Assembly: GCF_000003815.2 (NCBI RefSeq)
Contig: NC_049996.1
Coordinates: forward strand, 9,122,359 to 9,186,358
Length of the DNA: 64,000 nucleotides
Direction: 5' to 3'
From: Branchiostoma floridae
Lineage: Eukaryota; Chordata; Leptocardii; Amphioxiformes; Branchiostomatidae
Under the pieces are notes generated by a model. It made no database searches and was not told where the DNA came from. It saw only the letters and a program-made list of their open reading frames with translations. Both the position numbers and the translations under genes were made by a program. Below, piece by piece: positions 13,139-25,100 of this stretch. The stretch's first letter is position 1, and every line of letters begins with the position of its first letter.

Positions 13139-16100
13139 GTCAGTGCGAAAACTTGACTTAGATATAAGTTTACAGAGTGCATTCATGACTATGATGTCAG
13201 CAAGGTGTTCTTGCAGTTAGGGTTTAAGGGTTGGAATCTGGTCTTGGGTTTAAATACCTAGACTCAGGTAAAAGTGAGTACCTAGCTTTTAGGATATTTA
13301 CTTGAAAAACGAGACGCAAAACCAGTGGTGTGCCACATAACAAGCATGTCAAAGAACCCACCACACTTAACAAAAAGTGTAGAGAGGTCCATCACTGTGA
13401 GTGTACAGGACAGAAACTATAGTAAACCAGTCAGTATCCTTGTTTCTCAAATAGTTAGACACCATCGCCACTCTAATAGAGGAGGCTAGAACGGGTCAAT
13501 ACCACAGACTTGACTGCCACAACCCAGTATTGATATTGGCAGTAACAAATCTATGTAATAAGCTTAAGTGCTTTGCAATCAATCTGTCTATATGTGGACA
13601 GTCACAGCCCCTCTTTGTATGGATTTTAGATATTTGGGGGGATCAGGCTGGAAGCTATGGACTCTGGTTAACGTGTACAGAAAAATTGCTAAAAATTTAT
13701 GGAAGGTTGTGGTACGATTTTGATGTCCTAAGATAGCCTTTTCAGTAACAAGGCATCTAAATTTTCGTATGGTGTACTCCACTATCCAAAGAATGGACTT
13801 GATCGTGCAGTGATGGTACAACAAATGAGTCTTGGTCCTTGCAGGGAAAAAGAGTGTATAACTTGTTGATTTTGTTTTTTTAAAGACAGTACAGTTTGTT
13901 TTGACGTCTTAGTTGTTCAGTCGTAAAATGTGAAGTCTGTTCCATAGTTGTCAGTGTGGATTGAGGCGCTGAAGAAAGAACTTCAGACGGATGAGCTAGC
14001 AGATGACATCGAGGGAACAGAGGAACTGATTGAGAAGTTCTTACAGCAGAAGGAGGCCACCATCGACGCATCTATCAGTACAATCAGTGAGGGGGAGAAT
14101 CTTATAGAGCAACTAAGGTAAGAATGCATTGATTGGCGATTGACTCTACTCCCCTGTTTTATTTGTTCATATGGTCGGGATCACTAGGCCACTGTCATAG
14201 ATTTTATAGATTATTTTTCCATTGACCAAAGTATGAAGAATGCTATTGAATGACCACTTATTAACTAAACTGTTTTCTTTAGGTCCTTTAAGTCATTTCT
14301 ATAGATTTGGTCAACTGTAAACTTAAACTGAAACTCCTTGCAGAGGAATCCTTTGCGATCTTGCTCTTTGTACGAACGTGAAAGGTTTAGGTTCGCCAGT
14401 ACAGATCCTGACTGTTGTTACTAATATGTTTAAGCCATGGTGAACTATAAACTGATACCGAACACCTCTGCAGGGATGCAGCCATGGAAGGTAACCAGGA
14501 CAACCCCCGCCATGAGGAGTCCATCAAGCACATCGATGGGGTCCTGCAGAAGCTGGAGGAAAGCCGCCGTGAGCTGGACGAACTCTGGGCCTCACGCAAG
14601 CTGCGACTGGACCTCTGTCTGCAGCTCAGACACTTCGAGAGAGATGCTCTAGAGGTACGTAATGTTGGCAAAAGTTTTTAGTTTGTAAAAATATATGGCC
14701 TCTGTAGGTCAATATTGATGATGCTAGAACCCCAATTCCCAATAGCATTGACTATGCCTAACAGTTACATACATGTACATCTGTAAGCTGATTTAGTTCT
14801 GTTGCAAAGCTCTATAAAATTTCTGCGAATCTGCTTTAATTTCTTCTTTGCTCAAGGAGTACACCCTGTGGAAAAATCTGTAGTCATAGCCCTGAATTTC
14901 AAGATATACATGTAGATATTGTAATGTAAATCAAGGGTCTGCCGCTACCAGCCCAAAGCTGCCTAGGCAGACCCATATAATGACTTGTCTCATCGTCAAT
15001 TAAGTCAATGCACAGGTAGTGATAAGAGTAGGGGTCCACCCTTGTTTGAGTAAATCAAACCCAAACGGTCATACACAGCATGTAAACTACATGTATGCAC
15101 TTTGAGGCAGAAATGATGAAAAAAAGCAAACATGTTTCCCATCTCTGTCACAAGGTTTCGTCCAAGCTGGAGGCGTGGGCTGAGGAGATGGGTAAGGAGG
15201 AGCTTCAGACAGAGCTGACGCGGGCGGAGCACATGCTGAGCGCTCACAACGACAGAGTGCTGCGGATGCAGGGCCTCACGTACGAGGCACTGCAACGGGG
15301 ACAGGAACTGTACCAGCTGTTCGAACAGACAGGTGAGCTTTATACTCAGGTGCTATAGGTATCATGTTACACAATGACAGGGTGCTGCGCATGCAGGGGC
15401 TCATGTACGAGGCACTGCAGCGGGGACAGGAACTGTACCAGCTGTTCGAACAGACAGGTGAGCTTTATACAGGTGTCACAGGTGAGCTTTATACAGGTGT
15501 CACAGGTGAGCTTTATACAGGTGTCACAGGTGAGCTTTATACAGGTGTCACAGGTGAGCTTTATACAGGTGTCACAGGTGTTACAGTAGTGCTGCGCATG
15601 CAGGGGCTCACGTACGAGGCACTGCAGCGCGGACAGGAACTCTACCAACCAACTCTACCAGGAAACAATGTCAGCAATATCCAAGACTGTGGACTTCATC
15701 TGCTATATTTGCATTTCCGTACAGGTGTCCAGATCATGGCTGACAGTCAGTACGATGCCCAGACACGTATCCAGGTGCTGCTGGAGTTCCTCCATGAGAA
15801 ACAGCTGGATCTGGAGGAGATCTCGGAGCAGCACAGACTGCGCCTCACGCAGTGTGTACAACTCAGACACTTCGAACAGGAAGTCAAACAGGTCAGTGTG
15901 TGTGAAGGTTATCAGTTCAAAGCTTACCAAAGTAGCAGTTGTACATTTGTAGTGTACATGTAGTAGTATCCCATATTTGACCGTACAGTGTGTACAACTC
16001 AGACACTTTGAACAGGAAGTCAAACAGGTCAGTATGTGTGAAAGTTATCAGTTCAAAGCTTACAGCTAGTAATACAAGTAGTGCTCGTAGTAGTACTAGT

Positions 16101-19100
16101 AGTAGTAGTAGTACTATTACATGTAATAGCAGAAGTAGTAGTAGGAGTATCCAGTATTTGATTTTACAGTGTGTACAACTCAGACACTTCGAACAGGAAG
16201 TCGAACAGGTACGTATGTGTGAATGTTATCGGTTCAAAGCTTACCGGTAGTAGTAGTAGTAACAGGGGTAGTAGTTACTGTTACAGTAGTACTGTAGTAG
16301 TAGTAGCAGTAATAGTTACTGTTATAGTAGAATTTTCAGTATATACAGTATGTACAACCGTACAATTCAGAAACTTTGAACAGGAAGAGTAACAGGTGTG
16401 TTTATGTGAAAGTTATTGGTTCAAAGCTTACCAGTAGTAGAAGTACACACTGTTACAGTAGTAGAGTAGTAGTAGTAGTGGTGGTGGTGGTACTAGTACA
16501 TGTAGTAGTAGTAGAAGTAGTAGTAGTAGTAGTACTAGTACATGTAGTAGTGCATAATCTAGACTGGCTTGGATGGACTTCAAGTTGCCATCATACAAAT
16601 GCATATATACATTGTAAGCAAGCTGCCCTCCTCCCCCACCTGATTGTACTGTATCAAGCCATGTCAAGCATACAGTAGAGTAGAGTTGAATGATGGGATG
16701 CTGTACTGATTTATAGAGTACAGAGACTTACTTTGGGTTATCTTCAATGCAAATTACATGTAGAATACTGCAGTGTGCTTTGATCTGGTATATCTGACTG
16801 CACTGCGGCACTTTGGCGGTGTCGGTGCATCCTACATTTGATTTGTGTTACCATTCACTTTATAATGGGTATCAAAGTGTATGACTAAAAAGACAACAAA
16901 GGACACAAAGCGTAGAAAGATTAATTTTTATGGTTGAAATTTGTTCATCAAATTGGTCGGCTACAGCAAGGTACCTTCAGTGAGATGCCTGCTTCTGTGC
17001 CAGATCGATGTAGCTGGCATGTTTTATGGTACTCTCTCCGTCTGTACCAGATAAACTTCTAACATGTGCTTGAGAAGATCATATCTGTTGTCTAATGCTG
17101 AACCAACCACTCAAAGCTCCTGGATTTGCCATTGAATCTCTCTATATGCGAACGTTGCTACAAGAAATGAGTTTGTTGATTCGCTGTTGATGACCTTGAT
17201 TTTGCAGCTTGTTATACAAATGTATGCAAGCAATGCTACAAGAAATGACCTTGAGTTCGTTGATTCACGGTTGATGACCTTGACTTTTGTGTTGCGTAGG
17301 TTCTAGGATGGATCCGGAATGGGGAGGCCATGTTGGCTGCTGCCGTTATAACCGCCAGCACGCTAAACGAGGCGGAGACCATGAAGAAAGAACACGAACA
17401 GTTCCAGCTAGCCATAGAAGTAAGCTAATATTATCACAAAATTAATGTTGTTTGTACTTTTCTTGTATAGAGTCCATTCCAAGACACCATGAGGGTTTTT
17501 AGACGATATTTATAATTAGTCTGAATTATTTTGAATAAAAGAATATCTGAGCCACAATAATTAAATTATTTTCAAAAAATTGACTAAGAAAATGCTCATT
17601 TATTTGAATTTCTTTGAACATTTTAGAAACATTTTGAAAGTAACTGTACAAAAATATCTTTATTTAGAATAATTGTGAAACCTCTCTGTGATTATTTCAC
17701 ATTTACAAATATTTACAAAAAATGGTAAACCTGGCCAAATGGTAAAATTAGTTTATTGCCCCCATAAAAGTAAGCCCTATTGTTGCATCTGTATATTTTT
17801 AGATTTCACTGCTGGGCACTGGTGGATCCTTTGTGGTGGGCCATTGTTGCATGGCACCCAACCATACTTTGCAAGGATGTGTGAATTGCTATCTTCCCAG
17901 CCCGCCGAACCATTTACAAAAAATGGTAGAAAATGGTAGAAAATGGTAAATAATGGTAGAATGCTGTTATCATTATTTAGAAAACATTAGAAGTATCCAA
18001 TTCCACACCATGAATATTTCCAATGTTTTACAGGACCAGGGAAATATTTATAAAGTTGAAACAGTGTTAAAAATATTTCTGAAGTATCAAATGTCCTAGA
18101 CATACAATTACAAAACTTTAAAATCAATTCTAAACAATGGCAACAAACATCCGCATGGTGTCTTGGAATGGACTCTAGAAAAAAGGTTATGAAAATGTAT
18201 TTTGCACACTACTTTTTTTACTGTGATCTTTCAATCATTTGTTTGTTCTATCAATATTGCAGAAATCAGTGATATTGTACTGTTGAAATTCATTGATTTT
18301 ACAAAAACAGTGGTATACAGAAATCAAATAATACTGTACTGTTGAATTACATTGATTTTACAAAAAAACAGGTGAGGCGATACAGACTACACCATAAAAA
18401 TACAGTAATGCACAAGTCTTTTGTTTTCCTAGATATATTAGCTCGTTGAATAGTTTTGCTAGAAAATAATGATATGCTGTGAAATGGATTCGATACGTAG
18501 AAAATTCAGTCCTGTTGCAAAGAGGACTGAAAGTCAAATACCATTACAACAATGTGGCTTCATTAATGTTAGAAAGCGCATATTGTTCAAAGCTTAACAT
18601 GATGCAAAACTTGAATGTTTATCCTTTTTTTAATCCTTTACAGAAAACACATCTTAGTGCTTTGACAGTGCAACAAAAGGCAGAAAACTTGATAGGAAAT
18701 AACCACTACGAGCCCGAAGCGATTCGCGCCTGTGCGGAAAATGTGGCGCTCCACTGGCAACAGCTGATGCAGAAGGCAGAGGACAGACAGAGACTCATTA
18801 ATGCAGCGGTACAGTTCTACAAGACTGCAGAGCAGGTCGGTTCTCCAGCGAAATATCTAACTTGGTTCAAGGATAGTAGAGTTTTCTTTTACACAACCAG
18901 TTGATAGTACAGTAACGTAGCAGTACAGTTCTACAAGACTGCAGAGCAGGTCGGTTCTCCAGCGAAATATCTAACTTGGTTCAAGGATAGTAGAGTTTTC
19001 TTTTACACAACCAGTTGATAGTACAGTAACGCAGCAGTACAGTTCTACAAGACTGCAGAGCAGGTCAGTACTTCAGCCAAATATTTAACTTGGTTCATGG

Positions 19101-22100
19101 ATAGATTTTGGGATTTTACCAGGTTCAAACCTTGAAAAACATGTTTTTTTTTAGGCCTCCATGTATTAATTGACAGCTGGTTCATTGAGTTTCTTATGAT
19201 GTGTTTTGATTCCTTGTCACAGATTCTTTCCTTTGTACATTTCTGGGGGACAAAAACAATTTCAGATTGAAGATTTAGAAATAGATGGACAAAAGAAAAT
19301 GAATTCATATACTTGCAGATTCTTCATATTTGTGTTAGTCATCTATTATAGGCATAATCACTTTAGTACTCGCAGTGGGAATGACAAGGACACAAATCAA
19401 GGGAGAGATACTGCCTCTCATAGAACGTGTTGTAGAAATGAGGGTCTTATGACTCAAATCAGAGAATATTGATTCTGGCAGGAGAAGAGTGTAATTAAGT
19501 CATTTCCAGCGAGTTTGACCAGGCATGATTCGCCGTCTCTGCAGGTTTGCTCAGTCCTGGAGAGCCTGGAGCGTGAGTACAAGCGGGACGAGGACTGGTG
19601 CGGTGGAAACTCCGAGCGATACAACACCACGGAACCCGACCCCATCGCGCCCATCATTGGCAAGCATGTAGAACAAAAAGAAGCATTCCTGAAGGTAACA
19701 AATACTTACAATTATAGCATTATCCTAACTCTGTAAACCTAAAATTGAAAATGATTTGATCTTGATTCTGTAATGTAAAATTATACCATTATTCCAACTC
19801 TGAAAACCTTTGAAATAATTTTTGTTTTGGTTTTGAATCTGTAACCTCTTACTTAGTATTTGTAATATTGTTGTGCTTGTATTATTTTTGGCATATACAA
19901 CACAGCATTAATGGATAATAGATTATTGTATTTTGATAGTTTTTAAGTCATTTAATGGTTTTTCTGCTGTGATACTATCATGATTTTCCTGTTTTGTTGA
20001 ATGGAAAATTAAACAAATTCCTACAGCAATGTAACAGTAAGGCAATAAAAAGAAAGTTTTGAATGTGTAGTTCTCAAGCCATCAACTAAATTTTGACAGT
20101 TATATTTTCCTTAGAAATTTTCTATCACATATATTGAAGGTTTATAGACTTTCTTGCACATGTAAGCAACAATTTACTTTGCCTTGCAGGCTTGTACGCT
20201 AGCCCGGCGCAATGCCGAAACATTCCTGAAGTACGTCCAGCGCAGTAACCTCACCCACGGACCATCTCCTAACAGACTCCGCGGGCCAGACACTCGCGTC
20301 AAAAGTGAGTAGTAGTTGAGTCATAAGGTGTATTACAGCACCGTTGGGGTTATACCACCCCATATGGGGTGGCGTACCCTTTCTTCTAGCTGATTACAAG
20401 ACAGGGATACACTAGGTCTCCCGTGCGGGTGAATGATGTAAAATCACAGCGTGGCTGATACGGTATGGAGGTACGCCAGGCCTCCATCTGGGTGAATTGT
20501 AGTGAGTAGAAACTTCTAGACCAGAAGCCCTAAGTTCTCATCACAATCAGTAGTCGTCACAATCTGTTACTTGCTAACTTTGAGCATGGTAAATGTGTTT
20601 GACAGTTTGTAATTACAGTCATACACACGTAATTATCTTATAATGTCAGCATAATTTGTCATTTTGGAAGGTTATCACTGTTCTGTTGCAGAAATGATTT
20701 TAAAGCTTAGGAAAGAAAGTGTGCTACTTTTCCCCATTGCAAAGGCAGACTCGACTTAAAGGTTTGATACACTAACACCAGTTAGTATTGTACCTTACTC
20801 CTTTTGATAAGTGTGGTGGGATCCTAAACATGATTTAGGAGTTGCATTCCTCTATTATGGGGTCTTCATCTGTACGTCCTGTCCTAGAGCTTTTGCACTG
20901 CCCATCATAACACTGATAACTGTTAATGATTCCAGGTATATTAGAGAACCTTCTGAAGCAGGAGAACCAGGTGTTAGAATACTGGACAATCCGTAAGAAG
21001 AGACTGGACCAGTGTCAGCAGTATGTGCTCTTTGAGCGCAGCGCCAAGCAGGTAAGCACCTGTGCTACCCAAAATATTTGCTGCTTCGATAATGAGTTCT
21101 TATTTTTGTTTTATGAATGTGATATATCATCTAACAATTGTATTTTTTCATTTGTATTTCCATTTTTTTTAAAGATGTTTATTCAAACTACAGTTATACA
21201 ATAATACATAAACAAAGAATGAGTACACACACATGCACACACACACATACACAAAATTCCTATACAACTGTGTACTGTATGTTAAGGATAAGATAATTCA
21301 ATATATTAGCATGCAGATGCTGCTAATACTAGGTTTTTAGTAACTGTATCTCACGGACTTAGCTCATGCTTTGGCTTTTGTTTTGTCAATGGACAGTGCG
21401 TTCAGCACCAAGGACATGAATCGCAGCATTGTATATATACAAATGTAGAAAATTGCCCTTGTCACAGCTCTCAAGGTATAATGGGGTTTCAACACTGGAC
21501 TCCTATTACTCTGGGCATTCCTCTACTTGTCAATTAGTTCATAATTATTTACTATAAATTACCTTTAGTTAATAAATGATGATTGTGCTTTGTACTTCAG
21601 GCCCTGGACTGGATCCACGACACAGGAGAGTTTTACCTGTCCACGCACATCAATGTGGGAGACAACAGGGAAGAGACGGAGGCACTACTTAAGGAACACA
21701 ACGAGTTCAAGGGAACAGCCAAGGTTGGTGGAACTACAGCTGGATGGTTTGCTTGGCATCCATCTCAGTCTTTTTTTTTTTTTACAAAAATTAAAGATAT
21801 ATTTCAAACAAAGATCAGGACCCAGTAGAGGCCTTCATGGAACTATGAGCCAAAGGGACTATGGCCAGTGAAAAGTGGTCGTATTGGCCAGGTGGTCCTT
21901 ATGTAGAGGTTGCCTTATGTACAAGTTGGAATGCATTATTACAGTTACTGTTACAGTAATGCATTCTGATATTGTGATACATTGACACTGTTATGATACT
22001 ATTGTGGAAAGTCTGTTGTTTTGAAAGAAAATTTGGCAAAATTTTTTTTACTTAGCATTCATTTGTATCCTACACAATGTTCTTCCAGGAGACCAGAGAA

Positions 22101-25100
22101 AAAGTGAAGCTCCTTCTCCAAGTGGCGGACAGTTTTGTAGAGAAGGGGCACTCCCACGCCTCCAGTATCAAGTCATGGGTCACGGCCGTGGACAAGCGCT
22201 ACAAGGACTTCTCCTCACGGATGGACAAGTACCGACACAAACTGGAGCAAGCGCTCGGCGTGGAGTCAGAGGTACAGGATCTGATTTAGATAAGTTGAAA
22301 AAAATTTGAGGGAGGGGGACAGCATAGTCATTTGGGGTTCTCACCAAGCGGAAGTTCAGCTCCAGCTTTTCTGTTTTGAGGCATTTTTGTCTGACTTGCT
22401 GTTTTGACCCATGTTATTTATGTCCGACAGCGCCTAAAAACAGGAGCCAAACCTTTGCTTAGAGAGTAATTTTGAGAATCTCTAAAGTGGGGGAAAATGT
22501 ATTTAAATGTGATATTTCAGTAGTCGTACATAGCTTTACCTTTGTCAATGAACAGTGCATACAGCACCAAGGACAGAAATCATAGCAATTTAGAAGTTTT
22601 AAATTTTAGGAAAAGTCCTTGTCACAGCTCTTTCAGATTCAAACCCACAAAATAGCTACTTTTGTAATAATGGGACATTTGCTCTGAGAAAAAGATGGAT
22701 GTAGAATAAAGAAGATGCTGTTTTTCTAATCTTCTAATCTAAATAAGAAGAATTGATTCATCAAAAGGATAATATGAAACTCTGATTTTCTGCAGCTTGC
22801 ACCAAGTGAGAACAAAGACCTCTCCCTGGATGGTAAGGGGTCAGAGGGCAAAGGGTCAGACTCCAGTCTAGAGGTCAAACTCAGAGACTCTGCCAAGGAC
22901 TCCAATGAGGAGAAGAGAAAATCTGCCAGAAGAAAAGAGTAAGTGAATAGTTTTCTGAAAACATTTTAAATTGTTTACAAAATTTCATCTGTGTACATGT
23001 ATCTTCACCACATCAGCCTCCAAAGTATAGTGGGTCAAAATTGATGATTTATTACAGGTAAAGAATGTCAACAAATGGTAAATTTGAAGTGTGAACATCA
23101 ATGATATCTAAGTTGTAGATATGCAAGATAACAGTTACTCACAAGCAGATACCGAGGTAGCATGCTGTAACTTTTGTAGAGAAAGGTTGGAGATGCTACA
23201 TGTACCTAATTTCCAAGTTGACAATGGTGATCAGGTTTGATTAAAGTTGAATTCTCATCCCTCCATTTTCCCCAGGTTCATCATGGCAGAATTACTGCAG
23301 ACAGAGAGGGTGTATGTACGGGACCTGGAGTGTTGCATTAAGAACTACCTGTGTGAGATGACTGCTTCAGTACAGGAGGTACCCGTAGGGCTGTCAGGGA
23401 GAGAGTCTGTCATCTTCGGAAATATTGAAGAGATTTACGATTTCCATAACAAGTAAGCCCGCTTTCGTCTTCAAGTTGATATTTTTAGATGTTTGTCTCA
23501 AGAAATGTATGCATAACTTGTACAGGTCAATCTTTGTCTTCTAGGAGAATAGGCACTTTGTATTATTTCCCTCAAAGTTACTAAGACTTAAACTTTAGTT
23601 AAGTTGAAGACTGAGAATAATTGTCCAATGCTTGCTCATGTATTGCTGCTGTTTGCAGTGCCTCCTAGTGACTGAGTTGAGAACTGCATGTCCATCGTCT
23701 GATCTAACTTTGTATACAAGTACTGTCAGTGACAAGGCTGTCTTGCTGGGATCATTTCCTGTTACTGTGTTGAAGTTGATATTAATTTACATATTTGCCA
23801 ATTATTTCTAGGTATTAAAGGTATTATGCAAAGTGAGAAACCATGACCTGAAGTAAAAGTGATAAATTCAATTATACAGTGTTGGTATCACATATAAGTA
23901 CTTTATTTTTAATTTGTCTTGAGAGAGAGAGAGGTGCCTTTTGCAAAGGTTTAAATGTCTTTCCAATATGTTCTTCTTCTAGTGTCTTCCTAAGAGAGCT
24001 AGAAAAATATGAACAGTTTCCCGAAGATGTGGGTCACTGCTTCGTGACCTGGGCAGAGAAGTTCGACATGTATGTGAAATACTGCAAGAACAAGCCTGAC
24101 TCCAACCAGCTTCTCATGGAGCATGCTGGCAACTTCTTTGAGGTATGTTCAAAGTCCAAGTAATGATACTTTACAATGTGTTATGCAAAGATTATTCAAT
24201 ATTTGTCAAAAGAAGAACATAGACAGAGTCCATAGCCTTGCTCATCTCTTTCAAAATATAGACATACAACATTGAAGAGACACACAACCACTTTGTCTTT
24301 GGTTGAACTGCTAATTGTGAGTTAGTTGAACTTGCCTAAGCTTGTAGTTTCTGACTCAGGGAGAAGAGACACTGCTGAAAGTCAGTTAAGTGCCGAGAAG
24401 TGGTCCATTAGGCCTTGCACCAAACTCAATAGAAAAATCTTTGTTTATGTTTGTTTGTTTGTTTGTTTGTTCCAGGATGTCCAGAATAAACACAGCATGA
24501 GTCTGACCATCCAGTCGTACCTCATCAAGCCTGTCCAGAGAATAACTAAGTACCAGCTACTCCTGAAGGACCTGCTGGCCTGCTGTGAGGAGGGGAAGGG
24601 AGAAATCAAGGTGAACTTCTGGGGGCTTCCTCATTTGCATAATAGTTACAAGAATCTGGCAAAGGCAGCTGCAATTTCAAAGTTGTAACTCTGCATTTTT
24701 TGTAATACTCACATGAACTAAGCAACATTTAGTTTCCCACATGTAGGAGAGCGATTTGTCTTATTTCTCTTATTTTTATTACCAGAATGTTGTTCAACAT
24801 ATGGAGTAGCCTGGAATCCAGCCGTGTTGTGCTTTGGTCGCTCTGCTTCCTTGCGAACACGTCTGGCATTCGTTAGCATTGGAACGATCGGTCCTTACGT
24901 CACTAATGCGGGAAAGATAGAAGTAGTGTTCCGTTCGATTACGAACTGTAAACATGATTCTGTGTGTTCGATTTCCACCTTGGTGGTGCTTTGCGAAGGG
25001 GGCTTGGAGCCAACAGCCAATCAGAAATCGCGCACATAAAGTGTGCGAATATTCAAATGCCAATCGTTCCAATGCTAACGAATGCCAGACGTACTGGCAG

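Larger units (their letters stand above)
16080..16560. repeat. Interrupted (TAG/AGT)n trinucleotide tracts
   Basis: Trinucleotide runs fill the spaces between the exon 5 edge copies, at about 16080-16145, 16246-16330, 16433-16480 and 16500-16550, the last with repeated 'actagtacatgtag'. Confidence 0.85.

Noticed and set aside
13951-13955. Alternative acceptor TCAG for exon 2 at 13955
   Set aside because: Would break phase with exon 1; the upstream ccatag at 13947 restores the conserved length and frame.
15364-15963. 199-codon continuous frame as a separate gene
   Set aside because: It is exon 4 partial copies, the minisatellite and exon 5 read through in one frame, not an independent gene.
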